The notes under the pieces are model-generated. The model was not told the DNA's origin. It did no database searches and saw only the letters and a program-made list of their open reading frames with translations. Source: Magicicada septendecula (Eukaryota; Arthropoda; Insecta; Hemiptera; Cicadidae). From it: DNA of 64,000 nt. The stretch covers positions 42,265,344 through 42,329,343 of the forward strand of contig CM068370.1 of the NCBI GenBank assembly GCA_034769895.1, in the 5' to 3' direction. Both the position numbers and the translations under genes were made by a program. This document shows positions 45,925 through 56,200 of this stretch, piece by piece. The stretch's first letter is position 1. The number at the start of each line of letters is the position of its first letter.

Positions 45925-46314
45925 TTATAGTTTCTTCTTCTTCTCTTCTTCAAGGTTTAGGTTATATAAACCGGTTCCGGTACCCATCTCATTTCCGGAC
46001 GACCCACGTCTCTTCTACCAATGGCTTTATAGTTCAGTACCGCTTTCGGCAATCATCCTCTGACATCTTTGCAGATGATCCCACCATTGTCTTCTGTAAA
46101 TTGCAATAATTTCATTTGTGCCCTTTACTTCGAGTTCTGCTCTGATATCTTCATTCCGTAATCTATCTTGCAATGTATAATTTAAAGTATTTCGAAGAAA
46201 CTGCATTTCACCACTCAGAATCTTGCCACTTTCCTTTTTGTCATGATCCACGCCTCACACGCATTTGTCAATTTGGGTATTGCAATTGTGTTATAAAATT
46301 TAATCCTTATGCTG
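45925..46314 (-). pseudogene. LINE 3' fragment, host of the GC-rich LINE
   Basis: The minus strand reads IKFYNTIAIPKLTNACEAWI, then MQFLRNTLNYTLQDRLRNED, then IRAELEVKGTNEIIAIYRRQ and WWDHLQR, the C-terminus of the trinucleotide-tailed LINE group. It finishes with a GAA-rich tail on the minus strand (plus 45933-45950). The 5' side is cut at 46314 by the insertion of the Jockey LINE. Frameshifts are present near 46255. Confidence 0.7.
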
Positions 46315-46482
46315 TGTCTTGTTTTACACAACTGGGGGTTGCGCGGCCCGCGCGAAGCGCGGGTCGCGAGTAGTGCAGTGTCCCGAGTCTCAGAAAGGAC
46401 TCCTGCCACTGGGTCTGTTTGAGTTCATTATATACTTTTTATCTACTTATGGGGGGGTCTGAAGCGACCTGGGATTGGTGGA

Positions 46483-49182
46483 TTATACCACCGGGACTAG
46501 CAAACGAGGTCGCTTCCAGGACTCACCTGGTCGCGGGGTGTATTTACCAAGTCCGGCAATGAGGGAATTGTGGGTCACTCTGTCGGAACGAACATAGAAT
46601 CTACGCGCCAGGCGTCTCACGGTGTCATCAAGAGAGCGGACACCGAGTCCTCTCCTCAAAAGACGAGAAGAGTACCTCCGGGGGACTTTGCACGCGAGCT
46701 TCAGTCCCCGGTCGAGTACGCGTTGGAGCGTTGTTCTATGACCACGAGCCAGGTATCCCCAAACAGGACAGGGGTAGGTAATCACGGGCAACACGTACGT
46801 GTTGACTATGAGCTTACCTAGCCGGGGGGTCATTGCCGGATTAGATAGCACGGGTCAGAGTCTACTGAGTTGCGCCGAAGCGCGTTGTCGGATGTACTGT
46901 GTATGGGTTCGCCAGGTGAGTCGGGAATCCACGTGGAGCCCGAGGTACTTGACGCTATTGGTCCAGGGCACCTCGACGGGGCCTACTTTAAGCGGCCGAG
47001 GCCGCTTACGTTTTCGCGAGAATATTACCGCGGCGCTCTTGGAAGCGTTAACGGCAACTCTCCAGTCATCGGTCCACCCGACATACGCGTCGAGTTGGCG
47101 CTGGAGCTTAACTGCCGCATAAGTCGCGTTCGGCTCTGAGGCAAAACCCGCAGTGTCGTCCGCGAACAGCGACAATTTCACTCCAGGAACTCGGGGCGTG
47201 TCGTTGACAAACAACGAGAACAGGAGAGGGCCAAGGACACTTCCCTGAGGGACGCCAGCGGTAATACGCCTCTCCGAAGAGAGAGCGTGGTCTACTCTCA
47301 CTCGGAAGCTACGGTCTCGCAGAAAGCTGCCGATCAAGTGAACGTAGCAGTCTGGGAGAAGGACTTCCGTGAGTTTGTACAGGACACCCTCGTGCCACAC
47401 GCGGTCAAAGGCTTTCTCTACGTCAAGGAAGATCGCAGTCGTCTGTTTGCCCTGGCAGCCAGCCTCGGTAATGCATTCCACGAGTCTCATCAGCTGATGA
47501 GTCGAGGAGTGCAGCTCACGAAAGCCGAACTGTTCGGGGATCAGCACGTCTAGTCTTTCTAGATGGTCGCGGATCCTACGCTGGATCAGACGCTCAAAAA
47601 CCTTGGACGTCGCGGACAAGAGGCTGATGGGCCTGAGGTTTTCCACGCGAGAAGAATTCTTTCCCGGCTTAGGTATCACAATGACGGTAGCCGTTTTCCA
47701 TTTCACCGGAAAATAGGCCAGTCTGAGGCATGAATTGAACAGGTCAGTGAGGAACTGGGTTCCTCGCTCCGGAAGGCGATGGAGGGCGGAATTCATGACT
47801 ACATCCGGGCCAGGCGCCTTCCGGGGCTTGAGCTGAACAATCCTCTCAGAGACCTCCTCCGGGGAGATGGGCTCCGGCTGGACTGTGATATCGGCCGATA
47901 GAAAGCGCTCTACCTCGCGGCAGATTTGCTCAGTGAAAGCCGGGTTCTTGGATGGGTTGGGAGCGAACTGACGCTCTAAACTGTCAGCCAAGAACTCTGC
48001 CTTTTCGAGGGGGCGGCCAAGGGGTTGACCGCCGGGTCCGGCCAGTGCGGGGAGAGGCGCGCGTTTGTGCTTTCCCGTTAGGGCACTGGGAATCCGCCAG
48101 ACATTACGGTCCTCGGCAGGGCCGTCCATCTGTGTCACAGCTAGCTCCCAGTTGCGTCTACGGAACGCCAGCATGTCGCGACGCAACTTGCCGGACGCCC
48201 TGTTGAACGCAGCCTTGTCAGCCGGGTCACGAGTCCTCTTCCAGCGTCTCCGGAGGCGATTCCTCTCGCAAGCGAGCTGAGACACCTCTTCGGGGATACG
48301 CTGATAGTCGGGCGTGAGCCCCGGCTTCATCCGGGAGGACACGTCTACCGCCGAGACTACGGCTGTGTCGAATAAGGCAACTGCCTCATCGACATGCTGG
48401 GTAGTGTCGAGCGGGATATGCTCTGGTAGGCGGCGACTGAACGCCGGGCCAAAGCGGTCCCACTCGATTACCCGCCGCTCGTCGCGGACGGTGGCGTGCT
48501 GGGTAGCTATATGCACACTGATAGGGCAATGGTCCGAGGACAGTTCCGAAATGACGGAGACGTGGACCGGGCAATAAACGCCCCTGACCGCGGCAATGTC
48601 CAGTACGTCAGGGCGGGAGTTAGCCCTCGAGGGATAGTACGTAGGCCCGGTAGGACCCATGACTGTGACCCGAGCCGCATCAGCATACCTGCGTAAGCGG
48701 GTCCCGTTTGGGTTCACCAAGCGGCTCCCCCAATCAGGGTGCTTACAGTTCAGGTCGCCCGCCAGGACTACCCTCCTGTGTGCTCCAAAGACGGCCTCCA
48801 GATCGTTCGACAGGAGCTCCGTTTGTGGAGGCTTGTAAGCGGAAACCACGAGTAGACCGCCGAGAGCACCATGGAGCTCGACCGCGGTGCACTCGAGGTT
48901 CCGCCGCTGAGGCAGGACAACGCGGTGATGGCGAAGACTCGCCTTCACCGTGATGGCTGTGCCCCCTCCTGCGCGACCCGACCGGTCGTCCCGGTGGCAC
49001 ACGTAGTTGGGCAGTCGGAAACGACGATGCGGGGTCAGGTGCGTCTCACCAAGAAGAAGCACGTCGGGCTTGTGTCGGGCAACGAACTCTAAGAGCTCAG
49101 AATGCCGGGAAGCGAGGCCGTTGGCGTTCCGCGCCACGAGCTCGAGGTCTCGCTTGAGGAATTGCCGTGGTTGTCCGTTCAT
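46483..49182 (-). pseudogene. LINE ORF2: endonuclease-reverse transcriptase, one internal stop
   Basis: The protein would nick target DNA and copy the LINE RNA into it. An apurinic-type endonuclease occupies about residues 12-225: ARNANGLASRHSELLEFVAR, then LLGETHL (Glu), VVLAGDLNCKHPDWGS (Asp, Asn) and SSDHCPIS (Asp, His). The reverse transcriptase follows: RKAPGPD, LRPISLLSATSKVFERLI, AIFLDVEKAFDRVWH (motif A), AGVPQGSVLGPLLFSLFVND (motif B), and FADDTAGF at 673 (motif C). At codon 776 a TGA (46857-46855) interrupts the frame. The same frame then stays open for another 123 codons, with LPVITYPCPVWG and ending RPRLLVPVV. CGA to TGA is the simplest cause. Translation probably starts by reinitiation, since the stop of ORF1 and this ATG overlap as ATGA. 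Confidence 0.9.
49179..49182 (-). promoter_or_regulatory. ATGA stop/start overlap between LINE ORF1 and ORF2
   Basis: On the minus strand ATG (49182-49180) overlaps TGA (49181-49179). Overlapping stop/start codons are used for termination-reinitiation in some insect LINEs (SART1 uses a UAAUG junction). I infer the same coupling here. Confidence 0.55.
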
Positions 49183-51257
49183 AACAGACCTGTAACACGG
49201 CAGGCTTCCACCAAGAGGAGGAACTTGTCTTGGGGCGAGGCTGTTGCCAAGCGTTCCTTGATTTTGAGGAATGTTTGGGCTACTTTCTGCAAGTCGTAGC
49301 TTGCCAGAAAGTCTGATACAACGGCGAGATCATCGGAAGATGAGGCCTGGGGAGAACGCTTGGCGGCAGCTGCATAGCTGCGGCGGGGCGAGACGGTGGA
49401 AGCCTTGGGGGCAGGTTCTGGAGCGGGTGGTCGCTCTAGCTTTTGGTGGACGGGCTTGGGTCCAGTGGCAGGTAGCTTTGGCTGGCCCGTGTTCTTGGCC
49501 TGGGTCCTACCTTTCTTGCCCGATCTGGGGTATCGAGGCTTGGGTGGCGATGGCCGTGGAGGATCGATATCCTCTTTATCGTCCGGCAGCGGGACTTGAG
49601 TGTAGTGGGGAACTTCGCGTTCCGGTTCCGGGGGCGCGGTAGTCGGTTTGGCCTGTGGAGCTTCGCTCGGGCTCACTGCACTGGGTTTCGGAGCAGACCT
49701 GGGGGCAGGTTTCCGGGCCACAGGTTCAGCGGCTTTGGCCGTCTTGACTGGTTGAACAACAACATGTCGAGGCTTAGGCTGGACGGGTTTCTTGAGCTTG
49801 TCCAGCTGCTCGCTATAGACTGGGAAGCGCCTGTTATTAGCAGCATGGGCGCCGCCACAGTTAATGCAATACCGGTGATTGTCCGGAACGGCGCAGGCCA
49901 GCGTCAAGTGGTCATTTCCACAGCGGACGCAGGTCGGCGCGTTCCGACAACCGAAGCTGCTATGGCCGAACCGCTGACACCTGTGGCACTGGGAAAGTCG
50001 CCCGGTCTGACGGCAGGGCTCTACGCTCACGCAGAGCCCGAAAAGCCTTTTCAAATCTAACAGGGCCTGGGAAGAGTCGCCCTTCTCTACCAGGAGTCTG
50101 ATTAGGGGGAGGGGCCGACGCGAGCCATAAGTAGTGTACAGCCGAGAGGCTCCCACAACCTTATAACCCGCGTCGCGCAGTTCGTCGAGAACGACCTGCG
50201 GATCCGCCTGTATGTCCAGGCCCCGAAGGACGAGGGCTACAGGCTTGGTGCGGTTTAGCGTGTAGGTGTGGAACTGGAACGATTCACGTTCCAGCCACTG
50301 GACTACTCCGAAGTGCTCGGATGCACTGCGGCAGGTAACGCGCACAGTCTCACTCGCAAGGAGCTTGACCGATTCGTTATCCGCCAGCGCAACGACCTTA
50401 CGGAGTCGGCGAACGAAGCCGATGATATCCTTGACGTTCGTGACGAACACCGGCGGGATCCTTCCTTCGGAGGTGCGACTAGGCGCAACCTCAGCGGAGG
50501 TTTTGAATGCCGCCGAGTCCGTAGCCGAACTCAAGGAGGTCAGGGAGGGAGACTTTCTCGGCTTGCCACCGTGCCCTACTACCACCCAGTCGGTGGAAGC
50601 CGAAGTCTCCATGTCTGGGGAGTCAGACTCCGGCAGAGGTAGAGGGCTGCTTGGCCTACTAGCGGCCTTGCAGCCGGAAGGTCCGGCCTTTGCGGGCTTG
50701 GTCGGCCCTGATAAGGACCGATTATTTTCACGTACTTGGGCGGGTTGAGCAGGGCTACCTGCGCAAGTCGTAGGGTTCCCGACTGGCCCAAGTGGCCGGC
50801 CGGGGGGTTCGTTGCTGCCGCACAGTGCTTCAGGGGCACTAATAGCTGGTCCACTGCTGACTAGCTCAGCTCTTTGTCCAGCGGGTATCCGGGGGCCGAA
50901 CTGTGACACCATCACAGTGGCGGCACAACCCGCATCTCTATTTGTGAGCCCTACTCTCGGACTCCCCGGATTCCGCTGGACAGCGCTACCTAACTGACTT
51001 ACCGGCACTGTGCGGCAGGTCCCAGTTGTGTGCTTCTTGTCATCGTCTTGCTGGCAAGGCGGTAGGTCCACTTCCATCGCAGCTTGGTGTTGTCGCTGGC
51101 GATGTGGCGAGTGTTTCCCCGGCGGCTTCTTCTTCACCGCCACCGTTGGTTGCTGTGATAGCCTCTTCATGGCAGTAGTGTAGAGGTCGAGGCGATCCTC
51201 TTCTGCGTTGATCTTCTGCTGATGTGAACTCTTCCAAAGCAAGCAGTCGAATCTCAT
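49179..51257 (-). CDS. LINE ORF1: gag-like RNA-binding protein with CCHC knuckles
   Basis: The predicted protein has 692 residues and would package the LINE RNA into a ribonucleoprotein. The first 280 residues are Pro/Ser/Lys-rich and look disordered. Residues about 280-420 form the conserved Jockey-type region with RKVVALADN, FQFHTYTLNRTKPVALVLRG and LYTTYGSRRPLPLIRLLVE. Zinc knuckles follow: CHRCQRFGHSSFGC from 424, CVRCGNDHLTLAC from 443, and CINCGGAHAANNRRFPVY from 464. In the third, the final Cys expected in this family is Phe, so it may not bind zinc. The C-terminal 200 residues are Pro-rich. The frame has no stop. I keep the first ATG at 51257; the ATG at residue 30 (MKRLSQQP) is an alternative. 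The stop overlaps the start of ORF2. Confidence 0.85.
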   Translation of the reverse strand: MRFDCLLWKSSHQQKINAEEDRLDLYTTAMKRLSQQPTVAVKKKPPGKHSPHRQRQHQAAMEVDLPPCQQDDDKKHTTGTCRTVPVSQLGSAVQRNPGSPRVGLTNRDAGCAATVMVSQFGPRIPAGQRAELVSSGPAISAPEALCGSNEPPGRPLGPVGNPTTCAGSPAQPAQVRENNRSLSGPTKPAKAGPSGCKAASRPSSPLPLPESDSPDMETSASTDWVVVGHGGKPRKSPSLTSLSSATDSAAFKTSAEVAPSRTSEGRIPPVFVTNVKDIIGFVRRLRKVVALADNESVKLLASETVRVTCRSASEHFGVVQWLERESFQFHTYTLNRTKPVALVLRGLDIQADPQVVLDELRDAGYKVVGASRLYTTYGSRRPLPLIRLLVEKGDSSQALLDLKRLFGLCVSVEPCRQTGRLSQCHRCQRFGHSSFGCRNAPTCVRCGNDHLTLACAVPDNHRYCINCGGAHAANNRRFPVYSEQLDKLKKPVQPKPRHVVVQPVKTAKAAEPVARKPAPRSAPKPSAVSPSEAPQAKPTTAPPEPEREVPHYTQVPLPDDKEDIDPPRPSPPKPRYPRSGKKGRTQAKNTGQPKLPATGPKPVHQKLERPPAPEPAPKASTVSPRRSYAAAAKRSPQASSSDDLAVVSDFLASYDLQKVAQTFLKIKERLATASPQDKFLLLVEACRVTGLL

Positions 51258-51290
51258 CTCCTCACTCTGATTCTCACCTGTCTTGTTTTA

Positions 51291-52012
51291 TACCTTTTAT
51301 AGACCTTTTATAGTTTTTGATATATGATTCTATAACGAATGTATGAAATGGAATGACATGTAAAAGCTATACTGACTCCGTCAGTGTGTCGGAAGAATTT
51401 TGTTACGGTGACCAGAATTATTATACTTTGGGAACAACTGAAACTGCGTTTCATATTATTTCCGAAACCTTTTTGTTAAATTAAGCGAATCAATTTGCCG
51501 ATATAAAATTTAGTTTATTGCGGCGTAATTGGACGAAAATGGGCAATATAATTAACAGTAAATTGATTAAGTGTTCAGCGTTAATGACTACTGTCAGCGG
51601 TAACAATAAATCATTGCACAACTCCCTGCACCGTCATGCGGCTGTTGCATGTGTGTGCACGCAATTAATCCAGCGCTGTTTAGTTCGTGAAAAAATGCTA
51701 ACTGTTTGTATGAGTTTAATTAAGGGCACTCACAACCGGCAAATCGACCAAAAAATCAATTTTTGGTTTTTGTCGTCTTCAAAAATTTTTCAATATTTTC
51801 TGAGTAATTTGATATTAAATATATGTGAATACGCCTAATAAAGATTTTATGATCAAAAACAAATTGGGATGGTAGGAAAAGTTTTCTCAAAAGTGTTGAT
51901 AATGTTACCATGTTTTACAAATCTGTAACTCCCTTATAACAAATCACATATGTAGTTTTTACCATACGTAAGTTTCCTCTATAACGTGTAGTTTTTACCA
52001 TTGGAAAGGAAA
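51291..52012. other. Gene-free AT-rich stretch
   Basis: I see no gene. A 106-codon frame at 51518-51838 has no domain. AAATCAATTTTTGGTTTTTG near 51752 lies upstream of a transposase fragment and may be part of the same element. Confidence 0.35.
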
Positions 52013-52383
52013 TTTTAATAAGCAGTCACTACCAATGTCTGTCTTTGAGCCAATACTTGCTGATCTGAGTCATCCTAATTTGTTTAAAAAGTGTCTCCAT
52101 GGTAGTACACAGAATGCAAACGAATCGCTGAACCATTTGAGTTGGAATAGTTTGCCAAAAAAATAAAATGTTTGGACTGGAAAGTTCGGTTTTGGGTGTA
52201 GATGATGCTGTGTTGACGTTTAATTAAGGTAATATAAGTTAGTGTCAGGTCTTACAAATATTAGGGATCAAACGAGGATCAAATACGGTTAAGGTAATTA
52301 AAAAAATCGACTTGCAAGGGATCCTTGAGGCAGAGACAGTAGTAGATGAATTGATGAAAAAGGTTAGACAGTCAGAAATGTGA
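52013..52383 (+). pseudogene. Mutator-like transposase C-terminal fragment
   Basis: The first frame gives LPMSVFEPILADLSHPNLFK, then KCLHGSTQNANESLNHLSWN SLPKK and a stop. After a shift it continues VFGLESSVLGVDDAVLTFN, then, past another stop, GIKRGSNTVKVIKKIDLQGI and AETVVDELMKKVRQSEM. CLHGxTQNxNESxNxxxW and the following GVxDAVxxFN are conserved in a group of insect proteins annotated as Mutator-like transposase domain proteins. This is recognition from memory, not a search. It is a decayed fragment without the catalytic part. Confidence 0.5.
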
Positions 52384-53279
52384 AGAAAAAACTGGAGAAA
52401 CAAATGGACATAAATAGACATCAAATATGGAGTTGGTCTATTTTAAATAAGGTAAAGCAATATAAATCGGTTCTAAAAACTTTAAATGTGTTTTTCTGGA
52501 AGTCTATTTTTTTTTATATAAATGACCCATTATTTCAGAAACCAAGTGAACTGCCAACGTGAATATTTGTGTGGCTATTTGGTTAATAGAGATATAACTA
52601 CACTAATAGAACTATACAGTTCACTGAAAAACTAAATCGTAAAAAAATATCTGTGCTTTTTGTATGCAAATTTTCAAATCAAAATATAAAAAAATTATTA
52701 AAAATCAAAAAATTGAGGTATCTTTATAATTGTAATAGCGTTTGTAGTGTATAAAGTGCTTACCAGCATGCCAAAATTTCTGACTTGTTTCGTTTACTGG
52801 TTCTGAGATAATGGGTCTCAAAGTTGATGAATTTAACATGGTAAGCATAGCCGGTTACGAGTGAAGCATAGCCGACTAACTGAAAAGTCGAAGTACCCGT
52901 TCCGATTACTCGCGGCCTCGAGTCGCGGGAGCCCCCTACGCAACTAACGAATAAACGAGTACTACGAGTACAGGAGTACAAAGTCACTTTTTGGTGCTGA
53001 ATACTTCATTCTGCGCATGTGCCGATTGCTATACAAGTACGAAACGAAGCAAAGCAGCGAGGTTCAGAATATCTCTATGGCAAAAGAGACGAAGCTGTTT
53101 TTAATAAATGAAAAAAATTCATGCTACTGTTACATTGAGTCTCGTGTGTTATGCAGATATATGTTACAGATGATAATAACAAATTATATATTATACTAGT
53201 CACTAACTTTGTAAATTTTGAAAAAGTGAATTATATTGTGTTATAACCTACAGAGTGGCTGACAGGTCATATAGGCCTA

Positions 53280-56200
53280 TAGTCAGCTGCATGGAAGTAG
53301 TATCGTCAAGGTCACTCACTTTCACTGCTTCTCCCTGTCACCTCCACGCCCCTCGCCCAGCGTTGTTGCCGGCTAGTACAGTGTGTAGCGTTTTAGCAGT
53401 GTTACGAAAACAAATTTCATACATCCACATTATATTCTTCGTTTCAAATTTATTTATGCGTATCGCGTAAATGAATTTGTTTTATTAGGAATAATTAGTT
53501 GTGGGTAACACTACTCAGTTAAATTCTGGGCGCCAGTATTTGAGCTCTAAAAATTTGTGTGAGTCGGCAACATATTTTTTGTTGTCGCGTAAATATCTAC
53601 AGAATTTCTATCTTTGCGTTTCTTCTGTTTCTTTGGCTTTTTTTTTGTTACGATTTGCAGTTCTCTGAAACTACTATTTATACTGCGCTGGTTTTTCTTA
53701 TGTTAGAATCTAAACCTTTTAGCAATACACACCCTAACTTTACGAAGTACCATTAGGTCAGTTATTTTGTGATTTCCGTACAGTGCACTTACTTATTAAA
53801 GTTTTACTGTTTTCTTCATGGGCGGTTATCCTACAGACTGACAGTTGTCTGAGAACGCTGACCTTGCCTGCTGTTGTCGCTTTAATTTTTTCATACTCAC
53901 GGTCTTTTCCCTTTTGTAAATGAATCTGTTTTTGTTCTCTACACGGTCATTCCTAAGCCATATGGTTCGGAAGTTCTGTTAGGTATATGTACACATTTGG
54001 TATGCACATTGCCTATACCCTGTCGGCATGTCTTTTCGGTAAATATTGCTGTCTGACACTTTTATGAATGCCTTTGTCATTTTACAATCCCCTCAAAAAT
54101 GTGTATGTTTACTGCCCGCGCTACTACCTTTCTTCCGTTGCACAAAGATAAATAGGACTGAGCAATTTCTGTAAACAAAATTGTCGCTGTTGTGACAAAA
54201 GCCAATCCCATTTCAGTTACAGTACCCCATTCCAAGTAGGTTGGGTGGACGAGATGAGGAAGAGACGAATTAGCAACAAACATCCAAAATATTTATCGTC
54301 CTTAGTATTGTTGACAGACATTTTGTGCGTTTCATGTGAACGGTTGACGTCTTTATTGTAGACAGTGTGTGTATTAGTTTATTTCAATAATTTGTATTTA
54401 TTATGAGTGATATTGAGGAACAGTATCCTACATTTAGTTCGAGTACAAGCAGCGGTGGTGTACGTACGGGCCGAGAGGACATTAGAAAACAAAGTAAAGT
54501 CATCATAGCAAACGTTTACAAGTTTTTTAAAAATCTTGCGTATAATGAAGAAGCCAGGAGGAACATAAACTTTGCACAAGTTCGAAAATTGACAGCGGAA
54601 GCTTGTGGCATTTCTGAACAGTCGGTGCAACGTATTAGCAATACCGTTGCTTCGGCAGATGATCAAGGCGTGAGTGTTGTGTTCAGTTCTCCAAGGAAAG
54701 GGTATAAACGGGAACACAAAAACACTGAACTGGACGATTTTAATAAACAAATAGTCCGCAGGACCGTACTAGAATATTACGACCGAGGGGAATACCCCAC
54801 TGCAAGCAAAATTCGAGCTGATCTCTGTCAGAAAATCAATTATTCTGGTTCAGAAGCCTCCGTACTTCGCCTTCTGAAAGTGCTTGGTTTTGAATTTAAG
54901 AAGTGCAACGATGGACGAAAATTTTTAATGGAGCGCAGAGACATTGCTGCCTTGAGAGCGAAGTTTTTGAGAACCATGCATATACATCGTACGGAGGACA
55001 ACAGGCCTATAATTTATTTGGATGAAACCTGGATATCACAGAATCATACGAATAAATACATCTGGCAAGACTCCAGAGGGAACGGTGGGCTGAAAGTACC
55101 TACTGGTAGAAGTGGCCGGCTGATTATTGCACATGCTGGATCCGCAAGTACAGGTTTCATAGCAGGTGCCAAACTTGTCTTTCGTGGCAGTAAGCATTCA
55201 GCTGCATCTGACTACCACACAGAAATGAATGCTGAAGTTTTTAAGACCTGGTTTGTTGGTATGTTGCGCTCCTTGGAAGAAGGCTCTGTCATCGTGATGG
55301 ATAATGCCAGCTATCATTCTGTACAAATAGATAAACCACCATGTTCAAACTGGCGTAAAGCGGATATCATGGAGTGGCTGCGTAAGAAGAGAATTTCATT
55401 TTCCACAGCTGAAACCAGGGATGAACTTCTTTCTAAAGAAGAGATCCGAACGGCCAAGAAGACGTACGAATTGGATCAACTGGCAAATGAAATGGGACAT
55501 ACAGTAGTGCGCCTGCCACCATATCATTGTCAGTATAATCCGATCGAGCTGATATGGGCCCAAGTTAAACGGTATGTTGCAAACAAGAATACGACTTTCA
55601 GATTGGCCGATATTGAACAACTTGCACACGAAGCTTTGGACAGGATAACTCAGGAAGACTGGGAGAAGTGCGTAAGACATGCGGAGGCACTACAAGAAGC
55701 CGATTACTCAAAGCAGTGCACGAGAGACACCACAGTGGAGCCCTTCATCATACACTTACGTGTGAGTAGTGACAGCGAACCTGAGTCCAGTGAATCCGAA
55801 GACGAATACTGCAGGAGTATTAAAAAGTGTATATAGGTGGTAAACGTGTCTATAGCGAAGCGTAGTATTTTCTATTTTTATTGAAACATAAAAAACCGTG
55901 TGTGTGTGTTTTCTTGAGGAGTGTTATGAATGTGCTCTGTGCTATCACTTTGCAATGTGATAATTGTGTGACTAACCCTATTTAAGGTGAGTTTTTCAAC
56001 ATACTGCTTATTTATAATAGTCATAAGGAATTCTATAGTTCATAAAATAAGGAAAATTTTAATTATAAAATTAGTAAGGACAATGCATAAAATATAGAAT
56101 TATAAATTTAAATTCTATATTTAAAGATTTAAGGTAAAATATATATATATATAAATAAGGAATTTTAAATTTATTTCATGAGACATTTGTATTTGTTGTT

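Larger units (their letters stand above)
46327..51278 (-). mobile_element. Nearly complete two-ORF Jockey-clade LINE, GC-rich
   Basis: A 4.95-kb unit markedly richer in G and C than its surroundings. TGTCTTGTTTTA is duplicated at 46315-46326 and 51279-51290, a 12-bp target duplication (two or three more bases match with one difference). The order on the minus strand is a very short 5' leader, ORF1 (gag-like), ORF2 (endonuclease and reverse transcriptase), and a 3' UTR of about 155 bp. The 3' end has no poly(A); it carries the hairpin CCCGCGC-GAA-GCGCGGG at 46347-46363 (plus-strand reading). Confidence 0.9.

Noticed and set aside
47287-50748. Long plus-strand frames opposite the Jockey LINE
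   Set aside because: High GC in the LINE leaves the antisense strand open by chance; the minus-strand frames carry all recognised domains.
53559-54750. Frames upstream of the intact Sailor-like transposase, conserved in both copies
   Set aside because: Conservation is explained by near identity of the two element copies at DNA level; no domain was recognised and some are antisense to the transposase.
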